64,000 nucleotides of DNA. It comes from an uncultured Methanomethylovorans sp. (GTDB taxonomy: Archaea; Halobacteriota; Methanosarcinia; Methanosarcinales; Methanosarcinaceae). The notes below the pieces were generated by a model that saw only the letters and a program-made list of their open reading frames with translations, made no database searches and was not told the DNA's origin. This document shows positions 56,162 to 64,000 of the stretch, one piece after another; the first letter of the stretch is position 1; each line of letters opens with the position of its first letter. The DNA lies in NCBI RefSeq assembly GCF_963678545.1, contig NZ_OY782870.1:1116001-1180000 (forward strand), written 5' to 3'. The translations under genes and the position numbers were made by a program.

Positions 56162-57770
56162 CTGCAAAGCCTCCCATGCTATCATCCATATCTGAATAGT
56201 CGCTATATCCTAGATCGGGCTTCTCTTCTTCATGTGGAACTGTCTCAAATTCGTCTGTATATTCTTCAAGTTCTGCATCATACTCCACTACTTTCTCCAG
56301 ACGGTGATGTGGAATGTTCGGTTTTACGTCCAGGTCCACTAATATCTTCTTTAGAATACTTTTCTCATCCACTCCCGTGGATAGCTCCACCATTTGTGCA
56401 AAGTTCTTCACCAGTCCACAATTTGGTCCTTCAGGAGTTTCGGATGGGCATAATCTTCCCCATTGTGTGGGGTGCAGGTCACGGGCCTCAAAGTGTGGTT
56501 GTGCCCTTGAAAGAGGGGATATCACACGTCTGAGGTGTGAAAGAGTTGAAATATAATCTGTTCTGTCCAAAAGCTGAGATACGCCAGTTCTACCCCCAAC
56601 CCAGTTACCTGTAGCAAGAGGATGTTGTAACCTATCCGTAAGTACATCAGCTCTGACAAGAGTAACTACGTTCAGTTCGCGGTTCCTCATGTTGGCCCTT
56701 TCAAGCTGATATTTCACATCTCTGGCCAGGCGGTTGAAAGCTACTCTGAATAGATCTTCCATCAGATCGCCTGTCAATTTAAGCCTCTTATTAGAATAGT
56801 GGTCTTTATCATCCTCAGAACGTTTCCCAAGAGCAAGCTCAAAACAGGATTCTGCCATTCTTCCAAGGAAATATGCCTTTGCAAATCTGTCCTTTGGTTC
56901 ATTTCCAAGGTGGGGTAACAAATATCTATCCATTACATAGTTGGCACGTTTCATCTGGTAGTCGCGTGCCTGTCCTGCTGCGACCCTGGTACCTATTTTC
57001 TCAATAGCTTCGCGGATAGTGGCTACTTCTGCTTCTTCCAAGTTCTCGAGCATGAATTTCATAATTTCAGGGTCATTGGATACTGTATTAACCAGGTCTT
57101 CATCAGTTTCCACGCCCAATGCTCTCATCAGTGTTATGAAGTTGATACGGCCAGAGATGGATGGGAAAGATACTTCAAGCAGGGATTTGCGTCCTCTCTC
57201 TACAACTACAAGTGCTCTATATCCTCTTCTTTGTGAGAACACCTTGGCAACTTCTATCATATCGCCATATCTCTCCCCAAACTCAGTCAGTATTTTGTTA
57301 GGGGCAAGGTCCTCAAGGGTCATGACAACCCTTTCGGTTCCATTTACAATAAAATATCCTCCGGGGTCCAGTGGATCCTCGCCATAGTCTATCATTTCTT
57401 TCTCATTGAGGTCCACAAGATTACATATTGAGGATTTAATCATTACGGGTAACTGTCCTATCTTTGCCTCTACAGGTTCAGATTCTTCTTCCCCCTGCAC
57501 TACATTCATCTGCAAGTATATGGGGGCTGAATAGGAAAGATTACGTAATCTTGCTTCGTTCGGATATAACTTTTCAATAGCTCCATCCGCCTCTTTTACA
57601 ACAGGCTTCTCCACCCTGATGTTCCCTAGCTTTATATATACGTCCTCTATATCGGTCTCAATTATTCCTTGTTCGTTAATTATATTCTGTAGCCCACTTT
57701 CAAGGAATTTGTTGTATGAGTCGATATGGTGCTGGACGATCTTGTCCCTGGTAAAATATGCCGCTAACAC
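56154..57770 (-). CDS. rpoB2: DNA-directed RNA polymerase subunit B''
   Basis: A 538-residue N-terminal part of the second-largest subunit (lobe and protrusion). Features: [19 protein letters not shown] (about 7-25), [49 protein letters not shown] split over about 422-447, and [20 protein letters not shown]. An acidic C-terminal tail ([11 protein letters not shown]) follows. The start is GTG 57770 with GAGGG 7 bases upstream; no ATG is available. It follows rpoH after 123 bases that may carry an extra promoter. Confidence 0.96.
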   Translation of the reverse strand: MLAAYFTRDKIVQHHIDSYNKFLESGLQNIINEQGIIETDIEDVYIKLGNIRVEKPVVKEADGAIEKLYPNEARLRNLSYSAPIYLQMNVVQGEEESEPVEAKIGQLPVMIKSSICNLVDLNEKEMIDYGEDPLDPGGYFIVNGTERVVMTLEDLAPNKILTEFGERYGDMIEVAKVFSQRRGYRALVVVERGRKSLLEVSFPSISGRINFITLMRALGVETDEDLVNTVSNDPEIMKFMLENLEEAEVATIREAIEKIGTRVAAGQARDYQMKRANYVMDRYLLPHLGNEPKDRFAKAYFLGRMAESCFELALGKRSEDDKDHYSNKRLKLTGDLMEDLFRVAFNRLARDVKYQLERANMRNRELNVVTLVRADVLTDRLQHPLATGNWVGGRTGVSQLLDRTDYISTLSHLRRVISPLSRAQPHFEARDLHPTQWGRLCPSETPEGPNCGLVKNFAQMVELSTGVDEKSILKKILVDLDVKPNIPHHRLEKVVEYDAELEEYTDEFETVPHEEEKPDLGYSDYSDMDDSMGGFADD

Positions 57771-57893
57771 TTTACTGCCCTCTGAAGTGATAATTACACC
57801 TAATTAGTTGATGGAAGGTATGAAGAACATTACATAGCATGGCCACCGCAAAAGTGGCAATATAAAAAATAAACGCTCTCATTTGATGTTATT

Positions 57894-58130
57894 TCACTCT
57901 ATTACAAGTCTGTAATAAAGTGCCTGTCCAGCCGTTTGGCTTTTCCTGTTTATCTTAACTACATCTCCAACCGATGCGCCAATTTCTTTCACTACAGGAT
58001 CATTGATCTTGATTTTTGGGAATTGTTCCTTCTCTATCTTGTAGCGTTTTAAAACAGATTTCAACTCGTCATCACCCAAAATCTCGTGTTTTGGGATCAG
58101 TTCATTGTCGAGCAGGTTGAATTTATTCAA
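57894..58130 (-). CDS. rpoH: DNA-directed RNA polymerase subunit H
   Basis: A 78-residue archaeal RpoH, equivalent to the C-terminal domain of eukaryotic RPB5. It reads NKFNLLDNELIPKHEIL, then YKIEKEQFPKIKINDPVVKEIGA and KINRKSQTAGQALYYRLVIE split by a few residues. TTG 58130 is chosen because GGAGGAG lies 5 bases upstream and the protein then has the family's usual N-terminus; GTG 58160 would add ten unrelated residues. It is the first gene of the str/rpo operon. A TATA-like CGTATATG near 58187-58194 on the minus strand fits its promoter. Confidence 0.93.
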   Translation of the reverse strand: MNKFNLLDNELIPKHEILGDDELKSVLKRYKIEKEQFPKIKINDPVVKEIGASVGDVVKINRKSQTAGQALYYRLVIE

Positions 58131-58214
58131 ATTTTCTCCTCCCTCAAAAAGTGTGCACATGAATTGTTAATTAATTAGCAAAAAACATATACGAATGTAA
58201 AGCCACGAGTTTCA

Positions 58215-58291
58215 TGGCGGGCTCGTAGGGATTTGAACCCTAGGCCGTCTGGTTAAAAGCCAGACGCTCTGCCTGACTGAGCTACGAGCCC
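58215..58291 (-). tRNA. tRNA-Lys (TTT), CCA encoded
   Basis: Complete cloverleaf on the minus strand. Acceptor GGGCTCG/CGAGCCC, D arm GCTC/GAGC, anticodon stem TCTGG/CCAGA with loop CTTTTAA (anticodon TTT), T arm CTAGG-GTTCAAATC-CCTA and discriminator G. The genome also encodes CCA at 58217-58215, unlike the tRNA-Arg at 42341. No intron. The 270 bases upstream (58292-58561) hold no gene; a TATATATA stretch near 58366 may be its promoter. Confidence 0.95.
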
Positions 58292-58561
58292 ATTATGTTT
58301 GTATGATTCTTTGCTGCTTACTTCCACGTCAGTTAGGTGTAGCCCTCAAAAACGTACTCAACATATATATACGTTTCGCAGGCACCTTCCGGGGTTAAAC
58401 AGGTTTGGGATATTTCTATTCTTTAAATATCCCATGTCGTTAATAAAATGTATCAATAGGTTAGATGTATTTACATCATAACCAATTTATACTAAGTTTT
58501 CCTCCATTTCAAATTAAGTTCGGATATTTCTCCACTTTCACAACATGCGTTTTCAGGAGTT

Positions 58562-59797
58562 TTATGTTCCTGATTTCCATCCGCACATGTACTCGCATTG
58601 TCCCTTGCTTAAGGAATCAATGCTAACACCCATTGATTTTAGCTTCAGCTCAGCTACATGCATATCTATTTCATGCGGCACGGCATGTACTCCGTTTGCA
58701 AGCTTGTTCTCAGCTATATGTCTTACGCACAAAGCCTGGTTAGCGAAACTCATGTCCATCACTTCAGCCGGATGACCGTCGCCTGCAGCAAGATTCACAA
58801 GCCGTCCTTCGGCAAGCACGTATACTTTCCTGTCGCCGATGTCATATTCTTTTATGTTCTTACGCACAGTGCGTACACTTTTGGCCATACTCTCCAGATC
58901 CTCAAGATTAATCTCAACATTGAAATGTCCTGAGTTGGCAAGGATCGCTCCATCCTTTATTACTTTAAAATGTTCTTCCGTAAGGATATCACAGTTCCCT
59001 GTAGTGGTTACAAATATATCTCCTATCTTTGCTGCCTCTTTCATGGGCATGACCAGATTTCCATCCATCTTTGCTTCAAGGGCACGTATTGGGTCTATTT
59101 CCGTGACGATCACGTTAGCTCCAAGACCACTTGCACGCATGGCAACTCCCTTGCCGCACCATCCATATCCTCCAACTACAACGTTCTTACCAGCCACCAG
59201 CAGGTTTGTGGTTCTCATGATTCCATCCCAGGATGATTGACCGGTTCCATACCTGTTATCGAACATGAATTTTGTCATAGCATCGTTGACCGCCATTACT
59301 GGCATTTTCAAGGCTCCGTCTTTTTCCATAGCTTTCAGCCTGTGTATGCCTGTAGTGGTTTCCTCGCATCCTCCAAGTATAGTGGGCAGTAGGTCCTGTC
59401 TTTCGGTGTGCAGTTTGAATATAAGGTCTGCACCGTCATCTATTGTGATATCAGGTTTTATGTCCAGTACCTTGTCCATCGCAGCATAATACTCATCATT
59501 GCTACATTCATATTTAGCACATGAGAGTATATTATCCCGTGTGCATAAGGCTACAGACACATCATCCTGTGTGCTTAAAGGGTTGCATCCCGTTATTGCT
59601 ACTTCTGCGCCTCCGGCAGCCAGTGTTTCTACCAGCACTGCAGTCTTTGCTTCCACATGCAAAGCCATTGCAATTCTATGCCCTTCCAGGGGCTTATCTT
59701 TTTCAAATTCTTTTCTGATTATATCCAACACTGGCATGTGAGCCCTGGCCCACTCAATTTTCTGATCACCGGATTCAATTAGTTCTGTTTTGTGCAT
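58562..59797 (-). CDS. ahcY: Adenosylhomocysteinase-family hydrolase
   Basis: A 411-residue NAD-dependent hydrolase of the AhcY family. It shows the substrate motifs ALHVEAKTAVLVETL and GCNPLSTQDDVSVAL, DDGADLIF, the catalytic-Asp/Lys region VNDAMTKFMFDNRYGTGQS and the NAD-binding GYGWCGKGVAMRASGLGA (about 210-227). It lacks the C-terminal tail of eukaryotic enzymes, as other archaeal and thermophilic forms do. In methanogens a member of this family was shown to act on S-inosylhomocysteine, the product of a deaminase. Here the deaminase-type gene lies 38 bases upstream in the same operon, so the substrate may be S-inosylhomocysteine rather than S-adenosylhomocysteine. Confidence 0.92.
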   Translation of the reverse strand: MHKTELIESGDQKIEWARAHMPVLDIIRKEFEKDKPLEGHRIAMALHVEAKTAVLVETLAAGGAEVAITGCNPLSTQDDVSVALCTRDNILSCAKYECSNDEYYAAMDKVLDIKPDITIDDGADLIFKLHTERQDLLPTILGGCEETTTGIHRLKAMEKDGALKMPVMAVNDAMTKFMFDNRYGTGQSSWDGIMRTTNLLVAGKNVVVGGYGWCGKGVAMRASGLGANVIVTEIDPIRALEAKMDGNLVMPMKEAAKIGDIFVTTTGNCDILTEEHFKVIKDGAILANSGHFNVEINLEDLESMAKSVRTVRKNIKEYDIGDRKVYVLAEGRLVNLAAGDGHPAEVMDMSFANQALCVRHIAENKLANGVHAVPHEIDMHVAELKLKSMGVSIDSLSKGQCEYMCGWKSGT

Positions 59798-59835
59798 TCT
59801 TATATCTCCATAAATTTCATTTTATAGGCTATTTG

Positions 59836-61143
59836 TTACTTTACTCTTGCCATAAGTTTTTCTGCAGCTATGCTTGCCTGTTCTATAACTTTCATTTCAT
59901 CCATGCAGAGTATTTTATAATCCTGCATTAGCAGTTTTCCATTAACGATGGTTGTCATTACATCCTGTCCATTAGCAGCATATACCAAGTGCGAGGAAGC
60001 ATCGTAGAATGGTCTCGTATGAGCTTTATTTTTGTCAACTATTATTACGTCCGCAAGTGCTCCTTTGCATATTCTGCCTGCGTTTATACCCAGTGCTTTA
60101 GCACCATTTACTGTTGCCATCTTAAGCACTTCTTTTGCAGGCAGTGCTGTCGGGTCCATGGTGCTGACCTTCTGCAGTAATGCTGCGATTTTCATTTCCT
60201 CAAACATATCAAGGTTATTGTTTGAGGCGCATCCATCAGTTCCTAGGCACACATTTGCTCCATTTTGCAGAAGCTTTGTCACAGGCGCAATTCCAGATGC
60301 AAGTTTCATGTTGCTTACAGGATTATGGGATATATTCACTCCACGTTCTGCCAATATCTTAATATCTCCATCAGATAACCAAACACAATGGGCAGCTACC
60401 ACATTGCTGTCAAAAAAGTCAATGTTGTTTAGCATGTGTATAGAGCACATACCATATTTTTCTTTCATCTCTTTCAGTTCAGCTTCTGTTTCCAGCACAT
60501 GGATGTGTATCTTCACACCATCTTCTCTTGCCTTGTCCCTTACTCTCACCAGGAATTCCTGGGAGCAGGTGTTAGGTGCATGTGGCCCATACATTGCTGT
60601 GATCCTGCCACCTGCTTTTCCATGCCATTTCTGCACAAATCGGCTACCTTCATTCAATTCAGCATCTGCCTTCTCCTTATTTCCAAAATCTATCATCCCA
60701 TAAGATAAAGCAGCCCTAATTCCTGTTTCTTCTACTGCTTTTGCCGTTTCATCTTCATGGATGTACATATCATTGAAACAAGTAGTACCGTTTTTGATCA
60801 TCTCAAGGCAGGCCAGCATACTGCCTTTATATATGTCGCTTTCAGTAAGTTTTGCTTCCGCTGGCCAGATATGCTGTTGGAGCCACTGTGAAAGGGGCAG
60901 ATCATCTGCATACCCTCTGAATAGTGTCATAGCCGCATGAGTGTGTGTGTTCACAAGCCCAGGCATAACAATGCCTCCGTGCGCATCCACTACTGTTTCT
61001 GCAATTTCATGGGTCTTTTCTCCAACTTCTGTGATGAGTCCATTTTCTATAACCACCACTCCGTTCTTGAACTCACGTTCCTTGCCGGGTTCCATTGTAA
61101 GGATATGCCCGTTCTTTATGATTATGTCAGCCATAGTTATCAC
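59836..61143 (-). CDS. 5'-deoxyadenosine / S-adenosylhomocysteine deaminase (MtaD/DadD type)
   Basis: A 435-residue amidohydrolase. Metal ligands and motifs: NTHTHAAMTLFRGYADDLP (about 63-81), IHIHVLETEAEL, VAAHCVWLS, ISHNPVSNMKLASG and LGTDGCASNNNLDMF (about 300-314). It matches the MTA/SAH deaminase family, whose methanogen members deaminate 5'-deoxyadenosine, S-adenosylhomocysteine and related adenosines. These are by-products of radical SAM and methyl-transfer reactions. ATG 61143 overlaps the HD gene stop by four bases (ATGA); the AhcY-type gene follows after 38 bases. The operon therefore suggests one route of deamination, then hydrolysis. Confidence 0.92.
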   Translation of the reverse strand: MITMADIIIKNGHILTMEPGKEREFKNGVVVIENGLITEVGEKTHEIAETVVDAHGGIVMPGLVNTHTHAAMTLFRGYADDLPLSQWLQQHIWPAEAKLTESDIYKGSMLACLEMIKNGTTCFNDMYIHEDETAKAVEETGIRAALSYGMIDFGNKEKADAELNEGSRFVQKWHGKAGGRITAMYGPHAPNTCSQEFLVRVRDKAREDGVKIHIHVLETEAELKEMKEKYGMCSIHMLNNIDFFDSNVVAAHCVWLSDGDIKILAERGVNISHNPVSNMKLASGIAPVTKLLQNGANVCLGTDGCASNNNLDMFEEMKIAALLQKVSTMDPTALPAKEVLKMATVNGAKALGINAGRICKGALADVIIVDKNKAHTRPFYDASSHLVYAANGQDVMTTIVNGKLLMQDYKILCMDEMKVIEQASIAAEKLMARVK

Positions 61144-61781
61144 TTGATGTAGCAGGTTTCTTCTTGAAGTGCATTAAGATACAACTGCATAAGCTTTAGT
61201 CTCTCCTTTGCTATCTCTCTGGCAGTGCCAGTGTTAAGCCTTTCTAATATTTTGAAAGGTTTCTTTTCCATATATTCGTAAAAACCCTCAATAGGATCTT
61301 CTGTATAAGCGTTCATAGATGTCTCTTTCACTGTTCCTATGGTGGACTTCAAGGCACGCAAAGCGCCCATAGAGACCAGGGACCTGAAAATACCCACAGC
61401 ACCAAGGGCATCTATCCTATCAGCATCCTGTAATATCTTTGCTTCCAGTGTCTGTGCCTCAAGCCCGCGGCTGAATCTGTGGGATCGGATGCAAGCTGTC
61501 ACATGTTCTATTACGTCTTTGTTAGCACCTGCAACTGTAAGGAATTCCTTTGCTATCTCGGCGCTGTACTGGGCATGGTCACCTCCTTCCTGATGCTCTT
61601 TCACGATACCTACATCATGAAGGAGTGCAGCAAGGCGAAGGACCAGTTCATCGCCTCCCTCTTTATCCCTTATGCGCATACATACGTCCTCTACGCGCTC
61701 TATGTGGGGCATATCATGGGTACTGGGCTCATCTGCGAGCACTTCTAATACATATTCTCTTGTCTGCTCTATCAGATCCAT
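61140..61781 (-). CDS. HD-domain hydrolase
   Basis: A 213-residue metal-dependent phosphohydrolase of the HD superfamily. Ligands are visible in HDMPHIERV (about 22-30), LLHDVGIVKEHQ (about 52-63, the HD pair), CIRSHRFSRG and LQDADRIDALG (the last Asp, about 117). Most archaeal members are of unknown substrate, with nucleotides the usual guess. It overlaps the phosphopantothenate synthetase gene by 10 bases upstream and the deaminase gene by 4 bases downstream. It is therefore expressed with both and may act on a nucleotide of these pathways. Confidence 0.85.
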   Translation of the reverse strand: MDLIEQTREYVLEVLADEPSTHDMPHIERVEDVCMRIRDKEGGDELVLRLAALLHDVGIVKEHQEGGDHAQYSAEIAKEFLTVAGANKDVIEHVTACIRSHRFSRGLEAQTLEAKILQDADRIDALGAVGIFRSLVSMGALRALKSTIGTVKETSMNAYTEDPIEGFYEYMEKKPFKILERLNTGTAREIAKERLKLMQLYLNALQEETCYIK

Positions 61782-62542
61782 TCGATACCCTCACGTCCTG
61801 CTTGGTTCCTGAGGCGTTCCTGAATAGCATACATGGCATCAGCAAGAACTTTCCTGTTATCGTATGAATCAATGATTTCTTCAAGTTGTTCTTTACTATC
61901 TTTTTTCATCTCTTTTGTGAAATGGATCATATTCCCCAATGCCCTGGTCACGTTATCGATGATTGTTACAGTTGCAGAAAGAGATGTTCTTGAAAGGGGG
62001 TTAAGATCTATTGCTATGACTATCTTTCCTATTTCTACAAGTTTTTGGCATCTATCTCCATCTTCCAGGGGCACTAGCACCACATCTGCTGCATATATGC
62101 CCTCATGGTCAACTATTCCTCGGTCGTGGGATAAATCAATTCGTGCATCACCTTTCGCGCCAAGTACATGGCCTGCACCATATGCTTTTAGATGATCTAT
62201 TATCATATGTACTCTAGCGTCGCTACGGTGGAACAGATTAACTTCCAATTGCGCTCCGGTTACATCTGCCAGCGATACAAGGGCTCCAGGTACAAGAGCA
62301 GCAGTGTTTCCATTAATGGATATTACAGGTTTCTGTGCAGTGAGCAAATATGCTACAGCCACACGTTCTGCAATTGCTGCGGACTCTATTGTACGTTCAC
62401 CAATAAGATAATCAAAGGCTTCACCTCTGCCCTGTGCTACAAGGCCTTGCTGGCTGGTGATACCCATCTGTACACCCTCAACTATCTTTTCCCTGGTAAT
62501 CAGGGATGCATATCTTGGATGATCTTCAGGGATATGTGTCAC
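61772..62542 (-). CDS. 4-phosphopantoate--beta-alanine ligase (phosphopantothenate synthetase)
   Basis: A 256-residue archaeal enzyme of CoA synthesis that joins 4-phosphopantoate and beta-alanine with ATP, replacing bacterial pantothenate synthetase and kinase. Family features: DHPRYASLITREKIVEGVQMG (first part, about 7-24), GLVAQGRGEAFDYLIGE, SINGNTAALVPGALVSLA, LFHRSDARV and VIAIDLNPLSRTSLSATV. Full length. It lies about 100 bases downstream of the pantoate kinase gene, the enzyme that makes its substrate, which supports the assignment strongly. Confidence 0.92.
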   Translation of the reverse strand: MTHIPEDHPRYASLITREKIVEGVQMGITSQQGLVAQGRGEAFDYLIGERTIESAAIAERVAVAYLLTAQKPVISINGNTAALVPGALVSLADVTGAQLEVNLFHRSDARVHMIIDHLKAYGAGHVLGAKGDARIDLSHDRGIVDHEGIYAADVVLVPLEDGDRCQKLVEIGKIVIAIDLNPLSRTSLSATVTIIDNVTRALGNMIHFTKEMKKDSKEQLEEIIDSYDNRKVLADAMYAIQERLRNQAGREGIEWI

Positions 62543-62643
62543 TTTATTCTATCTCCCATTATTCTATCTTTTTTCTATTTTAGATAATTCCGTTTATATT
62601 TACTTGAGAGTTTAATGCAGTAATATACTAAATAGGTTTTTTG

Positions 62644-63525
62644 TCACATAAGCCCTGCTCTGCAATTATTAAGGTAATATGCCAACGGCTGACCGAATTC
62701 TGAAAGTGCTTCTATAACTGCATCTCTTCTTTCAGGTTCCACAATTGCAAAAACAGATTCCCCTAACATGGCTTGGGATGCCATGCCGCCAGCGGATTCT
62801 ACCGCTTCTATTGCATCTATAATGGCATCTGAAGCAAGTCCCGTACCCAATGCAAAATCTCTGGAGCACTGCATGAAATTCTCAAAAGTAGGTGAAGTCA
62901 TGAGTTTTTTCATTGCACCTTTTCCCATAGAAGTTATACGCCAGGCAAAGTCCGGATCAGAGATTACAGAACCAGTATCAAGCTCTCCAAGTGTCAAACA
63001 GAGCACTTCTTTTCCTGCAACTGGTATCCAATCAACAGTACCATAGTTAGGTGCTCCGGGCGTGGTGCGGATGACAACACCTCCAAATGATTGTGCTATT
63101 ACATCACCTAATCCGCTTCGGTTTACAACCTCTGCTACATGTGCTGTTTCAATTAACATGGACGATGTAAGGTTAAGGGATAGTACATCGTTTAGTGCAT
63201 AAGCCGTACTGAGAGCTCCGGCAGCTGATGCTCCAAATCCACAACCTATGGGAATGTTTGATACACTTTCCACCAACAACGGCGAATCTGTAAGCATATT
63301 TACCACAGTTCTTGTAGTGTATCCTCCTACCTGTTCCTCATTAAGTATTATCTGTGTCTCTTCCATTTCTTCTGCAGATGTTACGGTAGTAACAACTCCG
63401 CCATCAATAACTATTCCACAACCTGTAGAACCTTTTTTACGTGGATCTTCATGATCATGTATACAAAAAAAACCGGTTATATGCGCAGGGGCAAAAGCAC
63501 GCGCGGACCTTTTTATTACTTGCAT
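62644..63525 (-). CDS. Pantoate kinase (GHMP family)
   Basis: A 293-residue archaeal pantoate kinase that phosphorylates pantoate to 4-phosphopantoate with ATP. The GHMP-kinase ATP loop is IPIGCGFGASAAGALSTAYA (about 96-115). The N-terminus has RAFAPAHITGFF and GSTGCGIVIDGGV, as in this family, and the C-terminal part QAMLGESVFAI. It starts 4 bases after the stop of coaBC, so it is in one operon with it and with phosphopantothenate synthetase: three consecutive steps of archaeal CoA synthesis. Confidence 0.92.
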   Translation of the reverse strand: MQVIKRSARAFAPAHITGFFCIHDHEDPRKKGSTGCGIVIDGGVVTTVTSAEEMEETQIILNEEQVGGYTTRTVVNMLTDSPLLVESVSNIPIGCGFGASAAGALSTAYALNDVLSLNLTSSMLIETAHVAEVVNRSGLGDVIAQSFGGVVIRTTPGAPNYGTVDWIPVAGKEVLCLTLGELDTGSVISDPDFAWRITSMGKGAMKKLMTSPTFENFMQCSRDFALGTGLASDAIIDAIEAVESAGGMASQAMLGESVFAIVEPERRDAVIEALSEFGQPLAYYLNNCRAGLM

Positions 63526-63529
63526 GTTT

Positions 63530-64000
63530 TCACTTCCTAGATATCAGCAGGTGGCTGATCTCATCCAGCAATGCAGAAGCTATTACTCTTTTTGATCCTT
63601 TTATATGTATGTGCCCGGGGCTTTCAGTAGTAAGTATATACACCTCGTTATCCTCTGTGCCCATTCCGCTGCCACTTACTTCATTTGCAACAATCATATC
63701 TAGTTTTGAAGTTTCAAGAGTATGCGTTGCTCTCTTAAGAAGTTCATCCAGGGTGGTTCCGGTCTCGGCTTTGAAGCCTGCAATGAGCAATTCTGGGTGT
63801 TCTTCCCTTGCTCTGCCTACAAGTTTGCCAGTAGGTTTAAGGTGTAGGTTTAGTTCGCCACCGGATTTAATTTTCGTATTAGCCGGGTCCAGCGTATAAT
63901 CAGCTATTGCAGCTGCACTAATCAGTATATCATAGCCAGAGACCAGTTCTTCTAATACTGCTTGTGTCATCTGGGCAGCACTTTCCGCATAGATCTCTTT
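63530..64000 (-). CDS. coaBC: CoaBC bifunctional enzyme, C-terminal part (cut by window edge)
   Basis: The minus-strand frame is open to the window edge and reads KEIYAESAAQMTQAVLEEL at that end, so the gene continues beyond 64000; the ATG at 63970 is internal. The 156 visible residues are the phosphopantothenoylcysteine synthetase (CoaB) domain. AAIADYTLDPANTKIKS (about 30-46 of the visible part), the LHLKPTGKLV segment, IAGFKAETG and DMIVANEVSGSGMGTEDNEV (the family's N-x-V substrate motif) are all present. The N-terminal decarboxylase (CoaC) domain is expected outside the window. First visible gene of the CoA operon. Confidence 0.92.
   Translation of the reverse strand, partial: KEIYAESAAQMTQAVLEELVSGYDILISAAAIADYTLDPANTKIKSGGELNLHLKPTGKLVGRAREEHPELLIAGFKAETGTTLDELLKRATHTLETSKLDMIVANEVSGSGMGTEDNEVYILTTESPGHIHIKGSKRVIASALLDEISHLLISRK

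Overview
The window looks like chromosomal DNA of a methanogenic archaeon of the Methanosarcinaceae. Reasons: a str/rpo operon with archaeal gene order and RpoB split into B'' and B', archaeal EF-1alpha and EF-2, archaeal CoA genes (pantoate kinase, phosphopantothenate synthetase), and a RuBisCO of the Methanococcoides burtonii type. A methylotrophic genus such as Methanomethylovorans or Methanolobus would fit; the genus is inferred only.

Layout. 1-7.2 kb is an accessory stretch: a drug-efflux-type MFS protein, a sequon-rich lipoprotein, an IS element with a frameshifted transposase between 8-bp target duplications, small conserved orphans (DUF1697, Rid-like, DUF2227), a Schlafen/AlbA_2-type gene interrupted by one in-frame TAG, and two orphan membrane genes. 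7.3-15 kb holds RuBisCO, the AzlCD exporter, a giant exported TPR protein and purB. 15.4-29.6 kb holds a possible mobile-element remnant, a large PAS/GAF histidine kinase, uvrA, a GlcD-CCG oxidoreductase with a methionine-rich tail, pyruvate kinase, msrA with an apparent ATC start, a second kinase, and a GXGXG/ferredoxin/CGGC redox cluster opposite an HxlR-type regulator. 30-38 kb is central metabolism: glycerate kinase, a TatD-like hydrolase, an isocitrate-dehydrogenase-type enzyme facing a (homo)citrate-synthase-type enzyme, an ACT regulator, a geranylgeranyl-reductase-type enzyme and a HAD phosphatase. 38-44.5 kb is again accessory: a secreted-type hydrolase, a second IS element, a third kinase, tRNA-Arg, a DEAD-box helicase and a CDGSH protein.

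44.7-58.3 kb is the conserved transcription/translation operon, read leftwards: rpoH, rpoB2, rpoB1, rpoA1, rpoA2, L30e, NusA-like, S12, S7, EF-2, EF-1alpha, S10, closed by a hairpin, with tRNA-Lys just upstream. 58.5-64 kb, also leftwards, carries coaBC (cut by the edge), pantoate kinase, phosphopantothenate synthetase, an HD hydrolase, an adenosylhomocysteine/5'-deoxyadenosine deaminase and an AhcY-type hydrolase, which together cover CoA synthesis and recycling of S-adenosylmethionine by-products.

The points most worth checking are the in-frame TAG in the AlbA_2 gene (pyrrolysine readthrough or nonsense mutation), the apparent ATC start of msrA, the lipoprotein with a sequon in nearly every repeat, the Met-rich tail on the GlcD-CCG protein, and the structured 15.36-15.66 kb segment. 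No CRISPR array, origin or clearly new multi-gene system was seen.
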